Assembly (NCBI RefSeq): GCF_019598945.1
Contig: NZ_CP080598.1
Span: 4,836,001 to 4,900,000 of the forward strand
Direction: 5' to 3'
Source of the DNA: Sphaerospermopsis torques-reginae ITEP-024
GTDB lineage: Bacteria; Cyanobacteriota; Cyanobacteriia; Cyanobacteriales; Nostocaceae
Length of the DNA: 64,000 nucleotides
Under the pieces are notes generated by a model. The model did not search any database, was not told the origin of the DNA, and saw only the letters and a list, made by a program, of their open reading frames with translations. Shown piece by piece: positions 46,720 to 55,353 of this stretch. Both the position numbers and the translations under genes were made by a program. Within the stretch, counting starts at the first letter, position 1, and the number at the start of each line of letters is the position of its first letter.

Positions 46720-49455
46720 CTAAAGATTCCTTGCGCCGGAAACTACCAACCGAAACCCGCCGTAGTCGTCCCTGTAGTCTGGGTAGTAGTAGGTACGATA
46801 CGCAGAACGGCAATGTCTGGGGAGGCTGAGCCAAGAACCACCGCGCAGCACGCGATAATTACTAGTATCATCCTCATCATTATTTCTTTTTAGCCAAGCA
46901 CTGCCATTATTGGGAGAGTCGCTATAATCTTCGTGCCAATCATCATAACACCATTCCCAAACATTACCGTGCATATCATACAACCCAAAGGCGTTAGCTG
47001 TAAAGCTACCTACCGGAGTTTTTTTTTGCCTCCATTCACTTTTAGGTTCTTCAGCATAGACAGTGGTAGAATGATAATTTGCTAACTCACCCGTGATTGT
47101 TCCCCCAAAGTGAAACGGTGTCGTCGTGCCAGCCCTGCAAGCGTATTCCCATTCAGCTTCACTCGGTAAACGATATTTTTTACGAGTGAGTCTAGAGAGC
47201 CTTTCACAGAACTCTACTGCATCATACCACGATATTGACTCAACTGGCAAATTATTTCCTTTAAATCTTGAAGGATCGGGGTTGAGGTCCCGTTTTGCTT
47301 TTGGACATTGTGTTACAACTGCTTTCCACTGCGCTTGAGTCACAGGATATATACCCATCCAAAAAGGTTGTACAGTTACCTGATGCTGGGGACTTTCACT
47401 ATTATAGCGTCCTAGTTCGTCTTTTGGTGAACCCATCAGGAATGTACCACCAGGGATATACACCATGTCTAGGGTGACATTGTTGGATAGTTTTTCGGTG
47501 AAGTAATAATTTTGTTTGGTTTCTCGTTTGGTTTCCTCACCGCGACGGTTAACAGTGATGACAGGAAAATCAAAACTTTGTAACCGCACTTTCCCAAAAT
47601 TAATTTCTGGACGTTTTAATTTAACTCCTGCAACATCAATATTTTCCCCAGTATTTAAATTTAATGCTAAATTTAATGCTTTCTGACTTGCTATTATTCC
47701 CGCTTCATCACCCCGTACAGCAGCACGATAACCTTGTGCTATTTTCAGTAAAGGTTCATACTCTGCTTTTAACGGTTCAGCTAAAGTTTCAATCACCGAA
47801 GACAACCGCACCAACTCAGCTTTATTATTATTAAAATAAGCCTGTTGTAATTTCTGCGCTAATGCTTTCGCTGCTTGACTACCTTTATCAACATAACTCA
47901 AAGCTGCCCATTCTTGAACTTGATATAATTCATCATTCTGATTTTGATTAGTAACTTGACGGTTAATATATGCAATGAGAAACTCTGAAAGTTCTTTTAA
48001 TACCGCTTGACGATTTCTTATAGGAAGCTTTTTCAATAATTCATTTCTCACTTCCCGTTCCATTTCATATAACTCAAAATCTACCTGTTGACATAAATCT
48101 GATAATAATAAATCAGCAACAGCATACCAAGGAAGATCAGATTTTGGATTTGATGATTGAGAAAAGAACTTATACCATAAACTATACAATAAATCTGGCG
48201 TTAACAGCAAAGGAAAAGCAGCATAAGCAGCAAATTTTAAATGTGAGTTTCCTAGTAATTTCTCAAATACTGCTACTCTACCTTTTGCATCAAAACCATA
48301 ATCCCATAAATCTTCATGATTGTCTTCATTATCTTGTTGTAGAGAAGTTTCATGAAACGTCTCTACATTTGATCTGAGAGAAGTTAGTTTATTACCCAAT
48401 AACCATTTCACCATCTCTGGAAACTCGTTAGCATCGAAAGCAAACATGGGAACTAAAGAATTTATTTTCCCTATTTCTTCCGCAGTGGTATTTAACCAAC
48501 GTTGACGCGGTAGAGGATTCAACCATGCTATTCTCTTTACCTTAGAAATGAGGTTTTCTAGAAAATCATAAGTTTCTTCCCATCTTTCTGCAACAGTGCG
48601 TCCACGCGCAGCACCAGCATCACTAACAATAATTACTAATGTATGATGTCGGGAAAATTTAGATAATACAGATGTTAAAAATTCACCTTGCCAACATTGC
48701 CGATCATGGTAAAGTTCATCCGTAGGACTATTATGAAAATAATAGACTTTAGCGGTCTTGTAAACTTGCTCTAATTGACGACAAAGTGGGTGAAATGGAG
48801 TCATTGAACCACCTTGATCAATTAATAGCACAACTTCCCGATATTTATTTTTTGGATAGTTAAAAATCGGTTTAACAAAAAATCCCCGTTTGCTAACATC
48901 TATCACTGTACCAAGAACATCAATTTTTTGAATATTACTGGATAATTTTCTGGTTAACTGTTGCTGACTTCTTTTTAATTGTTGTCTAATAACAGGAAAA
49001 TAATTTTGTTGCTTGAGTTTAGTTTTTACAGCAGTAGCAACTTCTTCATTACTGCTAATTGCATCAGGATTAATTTGTTCTATATCTGCTTCTATCGGTG
49101 GTTTTAATTCTGGCTTCCCATCAGGTTGAGGTGTTTCTGGTGGTTGAATTTCATCTGTAAATTTAGCAGGTTGGGGGATTGTTTCTATGACTGGTTTAGG
49201 TTTGTCTTTTTCAATATCTTCTTGTTTAATTTCCCATATCCATTCTTGCCAACATTGATTAAATAAACTTTGTTGTTTGCGAGATTTTACCCAAACTGTT
49301 TGTAAAACCCGTTTAATTGCTGGGTTATCCTCATTTAATACTATGTCAACATTTTTAGATAAAGCGGTCAATGCCAAATCATACTGGTCTATAGTCAGGG
49401 GTAAACCAGCTTCTCGCAGTTGCAGAAATAGATTTAGCAGGGATGGGTTCTTCAT
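46720..49455 (-). CDS. DGR-diversified vWA protein with C-terminal FGE-type lectin-fold domain
   Basis: The 911-residue protein has, in order, an N-terminal helical region (1-80), a Pro-rich linker (85-130), a vWA domain with a degenerate MIDAS (VLLIDQGGSM, D213, and VSDAG near 278), a helical middle region (400-600), and a formylglycine-generating-enzyme-like domain (about 655-905; YIPGGTFLMGSP, YRLPSEAEWEYACRAG, MHGNVWEW). The last domain is a C-type lectin fold used by many DGRs. Its 3' end is the variable repeat. The product likely binds varied ligands and signals through the MoxR ATPase upstream. A palindromic repeat codes residues 361-371. Confidence 0.9.
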   Translation of the reverse strand: MKNPSLLNLFLQLREAGLPLTIDQYDLALTALSKNVDIVLNEDNPAIKRVLQTVWVKSRKQQSLFNQCWQEWIWEIKQEDIEKDKPKPVIETIPQPAKFTDEIQPPETPQPDGKPELKPPIEADIEQINPDAISSNEEVATAVKTKLKQQNYFPVIRQQLKRSQQQLTRKLSSNIQKIDVLGTVIDVSKRGFFVKPIFNYPKNKYREVVLLIDQGGSMTPFHPLCRQLEQVYKTAKVYYFHNSPTDELYHDRQCWQGEFLTSVLSKFSRHHTLVIIVSDAGAARGRTVAERWEETYDFLENLISKVKRIAWLNPLPRQRWLNTTAEEIGKINSLVPMFAFDANEFPEMVKWLLGNKLTSLRSNVETFHETSLQQDNEDNHEDLWDYGFDAKGRVAVFEKLLGNSHLKFAAYAAFPLLLTPDLLYSLWYKFFSQSSNPKSDLPWYAVADLLLSDLCQQVDFELYEMEREVRNELLKKLPIRNRQAVLKELSEFLIAYINRQVTNQNQNDELYQVQEWAALSYVDKGSQAAKALAQKLQQAYFNNNKAELVRLSSVIETLAEPLKAEYEPLLKIAQGYRAAVRGDEAGIIASQKALNLALNLNTGENIDVAGVKLKRPEINFGKVRLQSFDFPVITVNRRGEETKRETKQNYYFTEKLSNNVTLDMVYIPGGTFLMGSPKDELGRYNSESPQHQVTVQPFWMGIYPVTQAQWKAVVTQCPKAKRDLNPDPSRFKGNNLPVESISWYDAVEFCERLSRLTRKKYRLPSEAEWEYACRAGTTTPFHFGGTITGELANYHSTTVYAEEPKSEWRQKKTPVGSFTANAFGLYDMHGNVWEWCYDDWHEDYSDSPNNGSAWLKRNNDEDDTSNYRVLRGGSWLSLPRHCRSAYRTYYYPDYRDDYGGFRLVVSGARNL
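46731..46850 (-). other. DGR variable repeat (VR)
   Basis: The coding-strand residues RGGSWLSLPRHCRSAYR, then TYYYPDYRDDYGGFRLVV, replace the Asn codons of the template with Leu, Ser, Leu, His, Thr, Tyr x3, Tyr, Asp, Asp, Tyr and Gly. The VR ends inside the last ten codons; the conserved GTTTCCGGCGCAAG at its 3' edge is the likely initiation-of-mutagenic-homing site. Confidence 0.96.
48339..48366. repeat. 28-bp palindrome inside the vWA coding region
   Basis: The half GTAGAGAAGTTTCA and its near-complement form a palindrome with one mismatched pair. It codes NVETFHETSLQ between the vWA domain and the next region, in frame. It is the same repeat family as 44339-44366. Confidence 0.85.
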
Positions 49456-49680
49456 AGTATCTCTATTTTACCATATTCTGGAAAATAAAAAGTAGAAAGT
49501 AAAAAGTAGGGTGCGTTAGCGACAGCGTAACGCACCAAAAACTTAATCATAGTGTGTTATGAATTTCATCCTCATACACCGACTATTGATAATGGTGCGT
49601 TGCGCTACGCGACAACACACCCTACAAACTGCAAACTGGGAACGAGAGTAATGAGAATAACGAGATTTAACCCAAAATAT

Positions 49681-49721
49681 CATCCTGTAAATCCTTAAAT
49701 CCTGGAAATCCTGATTCAGAC
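49681..49721 (+). repeat. Dispersed ATCCTG-type repeat overlapping the MoxR stop
   Basis: A copy of the family whose GTCTGAATC (minus strand) provides the MoxR stop codon. A GGTGCGTTA/TAACGCACC hairpin repeat lies a little further on, near 49507-49530. Confidence 0.85.
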
Positions 49722-50702
49722 ATCTCCATATTCTTGCTTGTCCTTTTGGGTTTTTAACAACGTGCTACTGTAGGGAAGTGCATTTTTATTAAGTTCTGTG
49801 AGCAATGTTTTTAAGTTCTTTTCATCAATCTCTTTATTTTCATTTCTCACATGAAGATTTAAGACTTGAAACCAATCAATTAATTCACTCGTACTCACTT
49901 TTTTCTCGCTTTCTTCTTTATTATTGTTCATATCATCCCGCAAATTTGAAAATCTCTTAATTGCAGCATTTACCAATTCTTCAGGAGGTTGTGGAAATCT
50001 GCCATTAATAATATTGATTAAATCCTCTGGTTTGGGAAATTCCACATAATGATATAAACAACGTCGGAGAAAAGCGTTAGGTAATTCTTTTTCTTGGTTG
50101 GATGTGATAAAAATAATTGGTGGCTGATCTTTATTCGCTTTTAACCAACGTCGAGGACGTACATCTTTAATTTCATAACATTGGTCTTCTATCGCTAATA
50201 ACAAATCATTCGGAAAATCGGTATCTGCTTTATCAATTTCATCAATTAAGACAATATTTCTAGCTTTGATATTATCATTTTCTCCATGTTCTAAAAAAGC
50301 ATGACCTAATGAACCATACTCTAAATAATCATCAGGATGAGAAGGTTCTGATTGGTTATCTTTAACGTTGATTTGTGCTAATTGTGCAGCTTGTAATCTG
50401 CCAATATAATCATAGGTGTAAAAGCCATCTTGTGCTTTGCTGGTTGATTGAATATTCCACAGTCGAAAATGCCAATTTTCCTCGCTTCTCTGACTAAATT
50501 CATAAAAAACCGCCCTTGCAAGTTCACTTTTTCCACATCCTGGTTCACCCTCTAATAGCAATGGTCTGTTTAATTGAATGGCTAAATTTACCGCTTCTTT
50601 TAGTCCCTCGTCAGGATAGTAGGGATACAGTTTGCGGTTTACTTGTTCGTTCCATTCACCTCCAGAGGCAGGTTGTTTTTGTCCGGTGTATTCTAAGTCC
50701 AC
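49716..50702 (-). CDS. MoxR-family AAA+ ATPase
   Basis: This 328-residue ATPase has Walker A GEPGCGKS (52-59), Walker B IVLIDEIDKAD (150-160), a sensor FITSNQEKELP and the arginine segment AFLRRCLYH. MoxR ATPases work with vWA proteins as chaperones or signal relays. It overlaps the upstream gene by ten bases, so the two are coupled, and the vWA gene follows 260 bases downstream. The final residues GDV and the TGA lie in an ATCCTG-family repeat (49681-49721), so its C-terminus has probably been altered. Confidence 0.93.
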   Translation of the reverse strand: MDLEYTGQKQPASGGEWNEQVNRKLYPYYPDEGLKEAVNLAIQLNRPLLLEGEPGCGKSELARAVFYEFSQRSEENWHFRLWNIQSTSKAQDGFYTYDYIGRLQAAQLAQINVKDNQSEPSHPDDYLEYGSLGHAFLEHGENDNIKARNIVLIDEIDKADTDFPNDLLLAIEDQCYEIKDVRPRRWLKANKDQPPIIFITSNQEKELPNAFLRRCLYHYVEFPKPEDLINIINGRFPQPPEELVNAAIKRFSNLRDDMNNNKEESEKKVSTSELIDWFQVLNLHVRNENKEIDEKNLKTLLTELNKNALPYSSTLLKTQKDKQEYGDV

Positions 50703-51883
50703 GGGTAATTACTCCATATTTTTAAAGTTGTGGGATCTCTGGGAATGTTCAATCTTTGATATAGTTCACAAAGCAATTGTTGAGCATTATTTTGACATTT
50801 ATTAATTATTTCCTTTGCAATAGATTCTTGCATATCTGGTAGCTTCAGATTCATTAAATGAGATGAATGATAATCAGCTTTTGGTAATTCAATGATATTT
50901 TCATGAATATAACTGCCATTTTGTAATTGGTTTTGCAAATTTTTATCTGTAGCTAATAAGAACATTAACAAATGCCCAGGATTGTCAGGTGATCTTGCCT
51001 CATACATTGTTTTATAAAAGTTACATATTTTTTGAAAACTACTCAAGTCATAGCAATAATAATCAACATTAACAACAATAATAATATGTTCTTTTTTAAG
51101 TTTATCGTAAATTTTATGCTTGTGAAAATTACTTTTCCAATCGTTGATTGTTTTTTCTACTGGTGTATGAGTATTTTGACTAAATTCATTTAACGTTATC
51201 ACAGAACATTTATTAATTTTGGTTTCATCAAAACAAGTTTTAATTGCTTTCTCTAATCGGTGCAACATCCAACTGCGACCATATAAACAATCATTGGAAA
51301 TTAAAAACACTCGACCCTCACTAACATTGTTAGCTAGTGTATCAATTTGTGGTTCATGATTAAATAATTTTAGCTGTTCTTCTAACTCAGTAGCAGAGTC
51401 AGATTTACTAACACCAGATTCAGACTTATCAGCAATATCATTTGGATCTAAATGTAATACTTGACAAAAAGCTTTAAATGCAACTTCTGGTATGGGGTTG
51501 CCGTTATAAAACTTTTGCCAATTTGCATAATTAATGCCTTTAACATTAATCTCTTGAGCATAAACTTCTTGAACTGTACATTCTTTAATTTGTTTTCTTT
51601 TGAGAGTATTAATAAAATTGTTAATTTGGGTATATGAACTGTTACCTGTTGAGGATTGAGGATAAATTTCTTTTTTTAAACTATTTAATTCTTCAAGAGT
51701 CAGAGTAGTTTCTTCGGTGATATCATTCTTCTTTAAAATTTTTTGTGCATACCATTTAAATGCAATTTTATTAGCTTCAGATATAGCTTTACTATCCTCT
51801 GTTGTAGAAAAATCTGTTCCCCTCCCAATTTTTGTCTCAATTTTAACTTTCCCTCCCTTAGAAGCCTGTAACTTTTTCTCCAT
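50693..51883 (-). CDS. HTH plus degenerate STAND-like NTPase protein
   Basis: The product has 396 residues. Around 117-155 (INYANWQKFYNGNPIPEVAFKAFCQVLHLDPNDIA) it resembles the XRE-type helix-turn-helix found at the head of many cyanobacterial NACHT/NB-ARC proteins. From about 190 a P-loop-like fold follows, with a degenerate Walker A (ISNDCLYGRSWML) and a Walker B-like IIIVVNVDYY, so it looks like an inactive STAND NTPase. It is coupled to moxR. It could be the sensor or repressor of the conflict module, acting at the palindromes at 51928. This is inference. Confidence 0.6.
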   Translation of the reverse strand: MEKKLQASKGGKVKIETKIGRGTDFSTTEDSKAISEANKIAFKWYAQKILKKNDITEETTLTLEELNSLKKEIYPQSSTGNSSYTQINNFINTLKRKQIKECTVQEVYAQEINVKGINYANWQKFYNGNPIPEVAFKAFCQVLHLDPNDIADKSESGVSKSDSATELEEQLKLFNHEPQIDTLANNVSEGRVFLISNDCLYGRSWMLHRLEKAIKTCFDETKINKCSVITLNEFSQNTHTPVEKTINDWKSNFHKHKIYDKLKKEHIIIVVNVDYYCYDLSSFQKICNFYKTMYEARSPDNPGHLLMFLLATDKNLQNQLQNGSYIHENIIELPKADYHSSHLMNLKLPDMQESIAKEIINKCQNNAQQLLCELYQRLNIPRDPTTLKIWSNYPWT

Positions 51884-51927
51884 CTCTCAAAACCTTTAAC
51901 TTTTTTTCCATCTCTCATTTAAATTCC

Positions 51928-51960
51928 ATCATGATCTGATCATGTTCTGATCATGATCAG
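51928..51960. promoter_or_regulatory. Operator-like TGATCATG palindromes
   Basis: CATGATCTGATCATG is followed by the perfect palindrome CTGATCATGATCAG. The site lies in the 136-base divergent gap between the HTH/NTPase gene (left) and the two-helix membrane gene (right), a normal place for an autoregulatory operator. Confidence 0.5.
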
Positions 51961-52019
51961 ATTTTTACATATCTTGGCGCAACTTCTTTAATGAAGTTGT
52001 TGATTGGGAGGATACCCTC

Positions 52020-52274
52020 ATGAATGACGACAACTTCAAAAATAAACTGCGTAATGGATTATACAGCCAGCAACAGATTGTTTTCTATATCTGGTCTGGT
52101 GCTGTAGTGATTCATGTTGTTATGATCTGCTTTGGTATAGCATTGTTATTTCAAGGAAAAATTCACGACGGGTCCTTAACAACTGTCGCTGGTGTTCTGT
52201 CTCAGATGTCTGTTGGTGGTTTTGCTAAGTACAATTTATCTCGGTTGGAAAAGCAAATTAAGGGCTTGATGTAG
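52020..52274 (+). CDS. Small two-helix membrane protein, possible effector
   Basis: This 84-residue protein has two hydrophobic segments (IWSGAVVIHVVMICFGIALLF and LTTVAGVLSQMSVGGFA) between charged ends. It resembles the TRADD-N-associated membrane domain that accompanies some cyanobacterial conflict systems, though I recognise this only loosely. It is transcribed divergently from the HTH/NTPase-MoxR-vWA genes across an operator-like site and may be the membrane-perturbing effector. Confidence 0.6.
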   Translation: MNDDNFKNKLRNGLYSQQQIVFYIWSGAVVIHVVMICFGIALLFQGKIHDGSLTTVAGVLSQMSVGGFAKYNLSRLEKQIKGLM

Positions 52275-52905
52275 CTTAAAATACATAAAATTAGGGGTTT
52301 AGCACTGCTGAACCCCTACCAACCAACACCTAGATCCCCGACTTCTGACATTAATTGATCATTTATTGACAAGCTGACAATCGGGAATCTTAAATACTTC
52401 TGACATCAAACACAAAATCTGCTATATAAAACCTAGACAAAGCTAGACTTTACTTTCTACTTCAACGGGAGCATGGGAGCGGTTATCCCTCTGTAGACTT
52501 TCACGCTGTAGCCCAACGCGATTGTGTTCCAATTAAGTTTCTGAAAAAGACTACCACCATCATTGCTTGGTTTTCGCGTCGGCAATAGTCTCAATTCAAT
52601 ACTTGATATCACCGTATTATATATCAAGTAGTTGATTTTTTCCGGAAAATATATTGATTTTTGTCAATATAAGTATAGTTTTGTCTATGAAATTGTCAAC
52701 TTAGGACAAGCTCGCAATTGAGGAGATTTATCTATTGACTTCCATCCGAAAACCTGATATGCTGGATTTTGATAAGGAAGAACCATCACAAAATATTTAA
52801 ACAAGATAATTAAATATTATTTGTCAGAATCAGGATGTCCAGGATTTGAGGATTTACAGGATTAAATAAAGAAGTTGTGTTTTTAAGCTATCTATTAATC
52901 TATTT
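52275..52905. other. Long AT-rich intergenic stretch
   Basis: It has an AGGGGTTTAGCACTGC hairpin (52293-52318) and an ATCCTG-family repeat (52823-52862) before Uma2 copy 2. About 52440-52760 has no repeat and no long ORF; short fragments there could be a decayed gene but cannot be identified. Confidence 0.5.
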
Positions 52906-53766
52906 ATGACTTTATCCCCTCCCCTAACTTCTCAATCAGATCCACCCCTTCCCCCTTGGGAGAGTCTACCCACGATGTATGATTTACCTAGTGAGAACCC
53001 AGAGGAACCCGGTTTGCCAGACGATTTTCATTTTTTACAACCGTTACTTTTATATCTAACTTTTCAACCTATAAACTGGCTTCCAGAACTTGTTTATAGT
53101 GCTGCTGACCTGAATCTTTATTATGATTTAGAGCATCCTTTATGGTATAAACGGCCAGATTGGTTTGGTGTAGTTGGTGTTTCTAGGTTATATAAAGGTG
53201 AAGATTTACGTTTAAGTTATGTGACTTGGCAAGAAACAGCAAATCCTTTTGTGGTAGTGGAATTATTATCTCCTGGAACAGAAGATGAAGATTTAGGTAA
53301 CAAGCAAAGTCAAAAAGATAAACCGTCTACAAATAAACCTCCTACAAAATGGGAAGTTTATGAACGTATTTTGCGGATTCCTTATTATATTGTTTTTAGT
53401 CGTTATACCAATGAACTCCACGCATTTCATTTAGTGGGTGGTCATTATGAACCAATGAATTTAATTGATGGACTTTTACCAATGCCAGAGTTAGGTTTAA
53501 GTTTAGGATTATGGTCAGGTTCATTTCGTGGTATTTCTAAGTTGTGGTTAAGGTGGTTTACTCTTGATGGAGAATTAATTCCTGAACCTACAGAAGAAGC
53601 TACTGTTGCTGCGGAAGAAGCTGCTAATGCTAAAGAAGAAGCTGCTGCTGCAAAAGAAAGAGCTATTGTTGCTGAACAAGAAGCAACTCAAGCAAAAAGA
53701 AAAGCGGAAATACTAGCCCAAAGGTTGCGTCAATTAGGCGTTAATCCTGATGAACTTGATGATTAA
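52906..53766 (+). CDS. Uma2-family (DUF820) endonuclease-like protein, copy 2
   Basis: This 286-residue near-duplicate of the gene at 43250 has the same PD-(D/E)xK-like core (FVVVELLSPGTEDED, WEVYERILRIPYYIVFSRY). It differs mainly at the N-terminus and by an added coiled-coil block (AAEEAANAKEEAAAAKE) near the end. Both copies are followed by the same ATCCTG-family repeat. With copy 1 it forms direct repeats flanking the DGR/MoxR island. Confidence 0.85.
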   Translation: MTLSPPLTSQSDPPLPPWESLPTMYDLPSENPEEPGLPDDFHFLQPLLLYLTFQPINWLPELVYSAADLNLYYDLEHPLWYKRPDWFGVVGVSRLYKGEDLRLSYVTWQETANPFVVVELLSPGTEDEDLGNKQSQKDKPSTNKPPTKWEVYERILRIPYYIVFSRYTNELHAFHLVGGHYEPMNLIDGLLPMPELGLSLGLWSGSFRGISKLWLRWFTLDGELIPEPTEEATVAAEEAANAKEEAAAAKERAIVAEQEATQAKRKAEILAQRLRQLGVNPDELDD

Positions 53767-53796
53767 CGTCAGTAAATAATTAATTAAATATTATTT

Positions 53797-53840
53797 GTCA
53801 GAATCAGGATGTCCAGGATTTTAGGATTTACAGGATTAAA
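53797..53840 (-). repeat. Dispersed ATCCTG-type repeat after Uma2 copy 2
   Basis: It matches the element at 44077-44116 in sequence and in position relative to the Uma2 gene. An ACCTGTC heptamer array follows at 53867-53903. Confidence 0.85.
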
Positions 53841-53908
53841 TCAGGATGGAAAAATTGATTAATTAATCTGTCACCTGTCACCTGTCACCTGTCACCTGTC
53901 ACCTAATA

Positions 53909-55057
53909 TTAAGAACCTTGATCCATAATCATATTCTGCACAATTGAAGCTGTAGCAGGTGCGAGTAAAACACCGTTGCGATAATGACCAGTGGCTAAAA
54001 TCACATTACTATAATTAGCTAATTTCTCAATCACGGGTGCTGGTCTACCTTCAGGACGGGGACGCAAACCGGACCAAGTGCGGAGAATTTTCGCCTCGGA
54101 TAAATCTGGACAAAAGGCGATCGCTTGTTGTTTGACAGATTCTAACAATTCTTTTTTAGCTAAAATCTCATCTTCATCATTGGGAAATTCTACCGTAGCA
54201 CCCACCCAATAGTCACCATTACCCATAGGTACAAGATGAACATCATTGCCAGTAATCACTGGTTGAAAGTCAGGATTGCCTAACACCCGTCCTAAACTTA
54301 AATATAAAGCTTGTCCTAAAACTGGGCGAATATTTACCTTATGATTTAATTGTCTAGTCAGTAAAGTTGAACCTAAGCCAGCAGTCACAATAAACCAATC
54401 TGCCTCAACTTTACCTTCTGAAGTTTCCATAAATTTAAGTTTTTCAGTAACATGGGGTGTGATCTGAACTATGTCAGTAGAAGGTGCTTGATGATTGCGT
54501 ACAGCCACACCAAATTTAAATTTTACCCCATTGCGTTGCGCTGCATCTACCAAAGCTAAGGTTAAAGCCGTGGGGTTGAGTTGCAGGTCTTGGGGAGAAT
54601 AAACAGCACCAATCACAGTAGGATTATTAACTTGTGGACAGAATTTTTCTAGTTTTTCCTTGTCCCACACAGCTAACTGCCATCCTTGAGATTTACGAAT
54701 TTCCCGTAATTGTTCCCATTCTGTCATCACTTCCACACCACTTTCTAAAGGGTGTTCTGGGTCTTCTGAGAGTAACATGACAAGACCTTGACGGTTACAA
54801 GGAATTTTCCGCCCTGTGATAGCTTCCAGTTCAGGAATTAAAGTTTGATAACGTTTAATACTTTCCTCCCGGATCTGCCAAGCTTTACCCTTGGTTTTAT
54901 GGCTAATAATGCCCATTAAAACACCCAAAGCCGCAGCAGTAGAACCTTGTGCTGGTTGGTTTTTCTCAAAAACAGTGATATTTAAACCTTTAACTTGGCT
55001 CAGTTGATAGGCGATCGCCGCCCCAACTACACCACAACCGATAATTACTATATTCAT
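53909..55057 (-). CDS. FAD-dependent amine/amino-acid oxidase (ThiO/DadA-like)
   Basis: I start at MNIVIIGCG (55057), which puts the FAD-binding GCGVVGAAIAYQL at the N-terminus; a 16-residue upstream extension is unlikely. The product has about 382 residues. Other marks are VFEKNQPAQGSTAAA, IVTAGLGSTLL, and the C-terminal RTWSGLRPRPEGRPAPV and NVILATGHYRNG. The nearest known enzymes are glycine oxidase (ThiO, thiamine thiazole) and D-amino-acid dehydrogenases. No thiamine gene is adjacent, so the substrate is open. Confidence 0.85.
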   Translation of the reverse strand: MNIVIIGCGVVGAAIAYQLSQVKGLNITVFEKNQPAQGSTAAALGVLMGIISHKTKGKAWQIREESIKRYQTLIPELEAITGRKIPCNRQGLVMLLSEDPEHPLESGVEVMTEWEQLREIRKSQGWQLAVWDKEKLEKFCPQVNNPTVIGAVYSPQDLQLNPTALTLALVDAAQRNGVKFKFGVAVRNHQAPSTDIVQITPHVTEKLKFMETSEGKVEADWFIVTAGLGSTLLTRQLNHKVNIRPVLGQALYLSLGRVLGNPDFQPVITGNDVHLVPMGNGDYWVGATVEFPNDEDEILAKKELLESVKQQAIAFCPDLSEAKILRTWSGLRPRPEGRPAPVIEKLANYSNVILATGHYRNGVLLAPATASIVQNMIMDQGS

Positions 55058-55183
55058 AATCTTTGTAAACAGTGAGGGGTGAAGAGTTAAGACTATCCTC
55101 TTCACCCTATCACTTCATTAACCTAGCGTTTTGTGACTCAAGACTCAGAGTTATTTAGTTGTCAGTGATCAGTTATCTGGTTA

Positions 55184-55352
55184 AAGCTGGTAATAGGTAA
55201 TTGGTAATAGGTAATTGGTAATACAATTTTGGATTTTGGATTTTGGATTTTGGATTTTGGATTTTGGATTATATTTCATGAACTCCAATCTAAAATCTAA
55301 AATCTAAAATCTTGTCCCAGTTCCCAGTCACCAGTCCCCAGTCCCCAGTCAC
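55184..55352. repeat. Heptamer arrays with complementary halves
   Basis: AATTGGT units, then a TTTTGGA array (about 55225-55270) faced by AAATCTA units (55290-55312), then CAGTCCC units running to the psbQ stop. The central halves could pair into a long stem. Confidence 0.88.
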
Positions 55353-55353
55353 C

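Noticed and set aside
46720-49455. Active formylglycine-generating enzyme
   Set aside because: The FGE-type domain ends in the DGR variable region and is joined to a vWA module, so a ligand-binding lectin-fold role fits better than sulfatase activation.
52440-52760. Possible decayed gene between the conflict module and Uma2 copy 2
   Set aside because: Short fragments in several frames did not resemble any family I know, and none is long enough to support.
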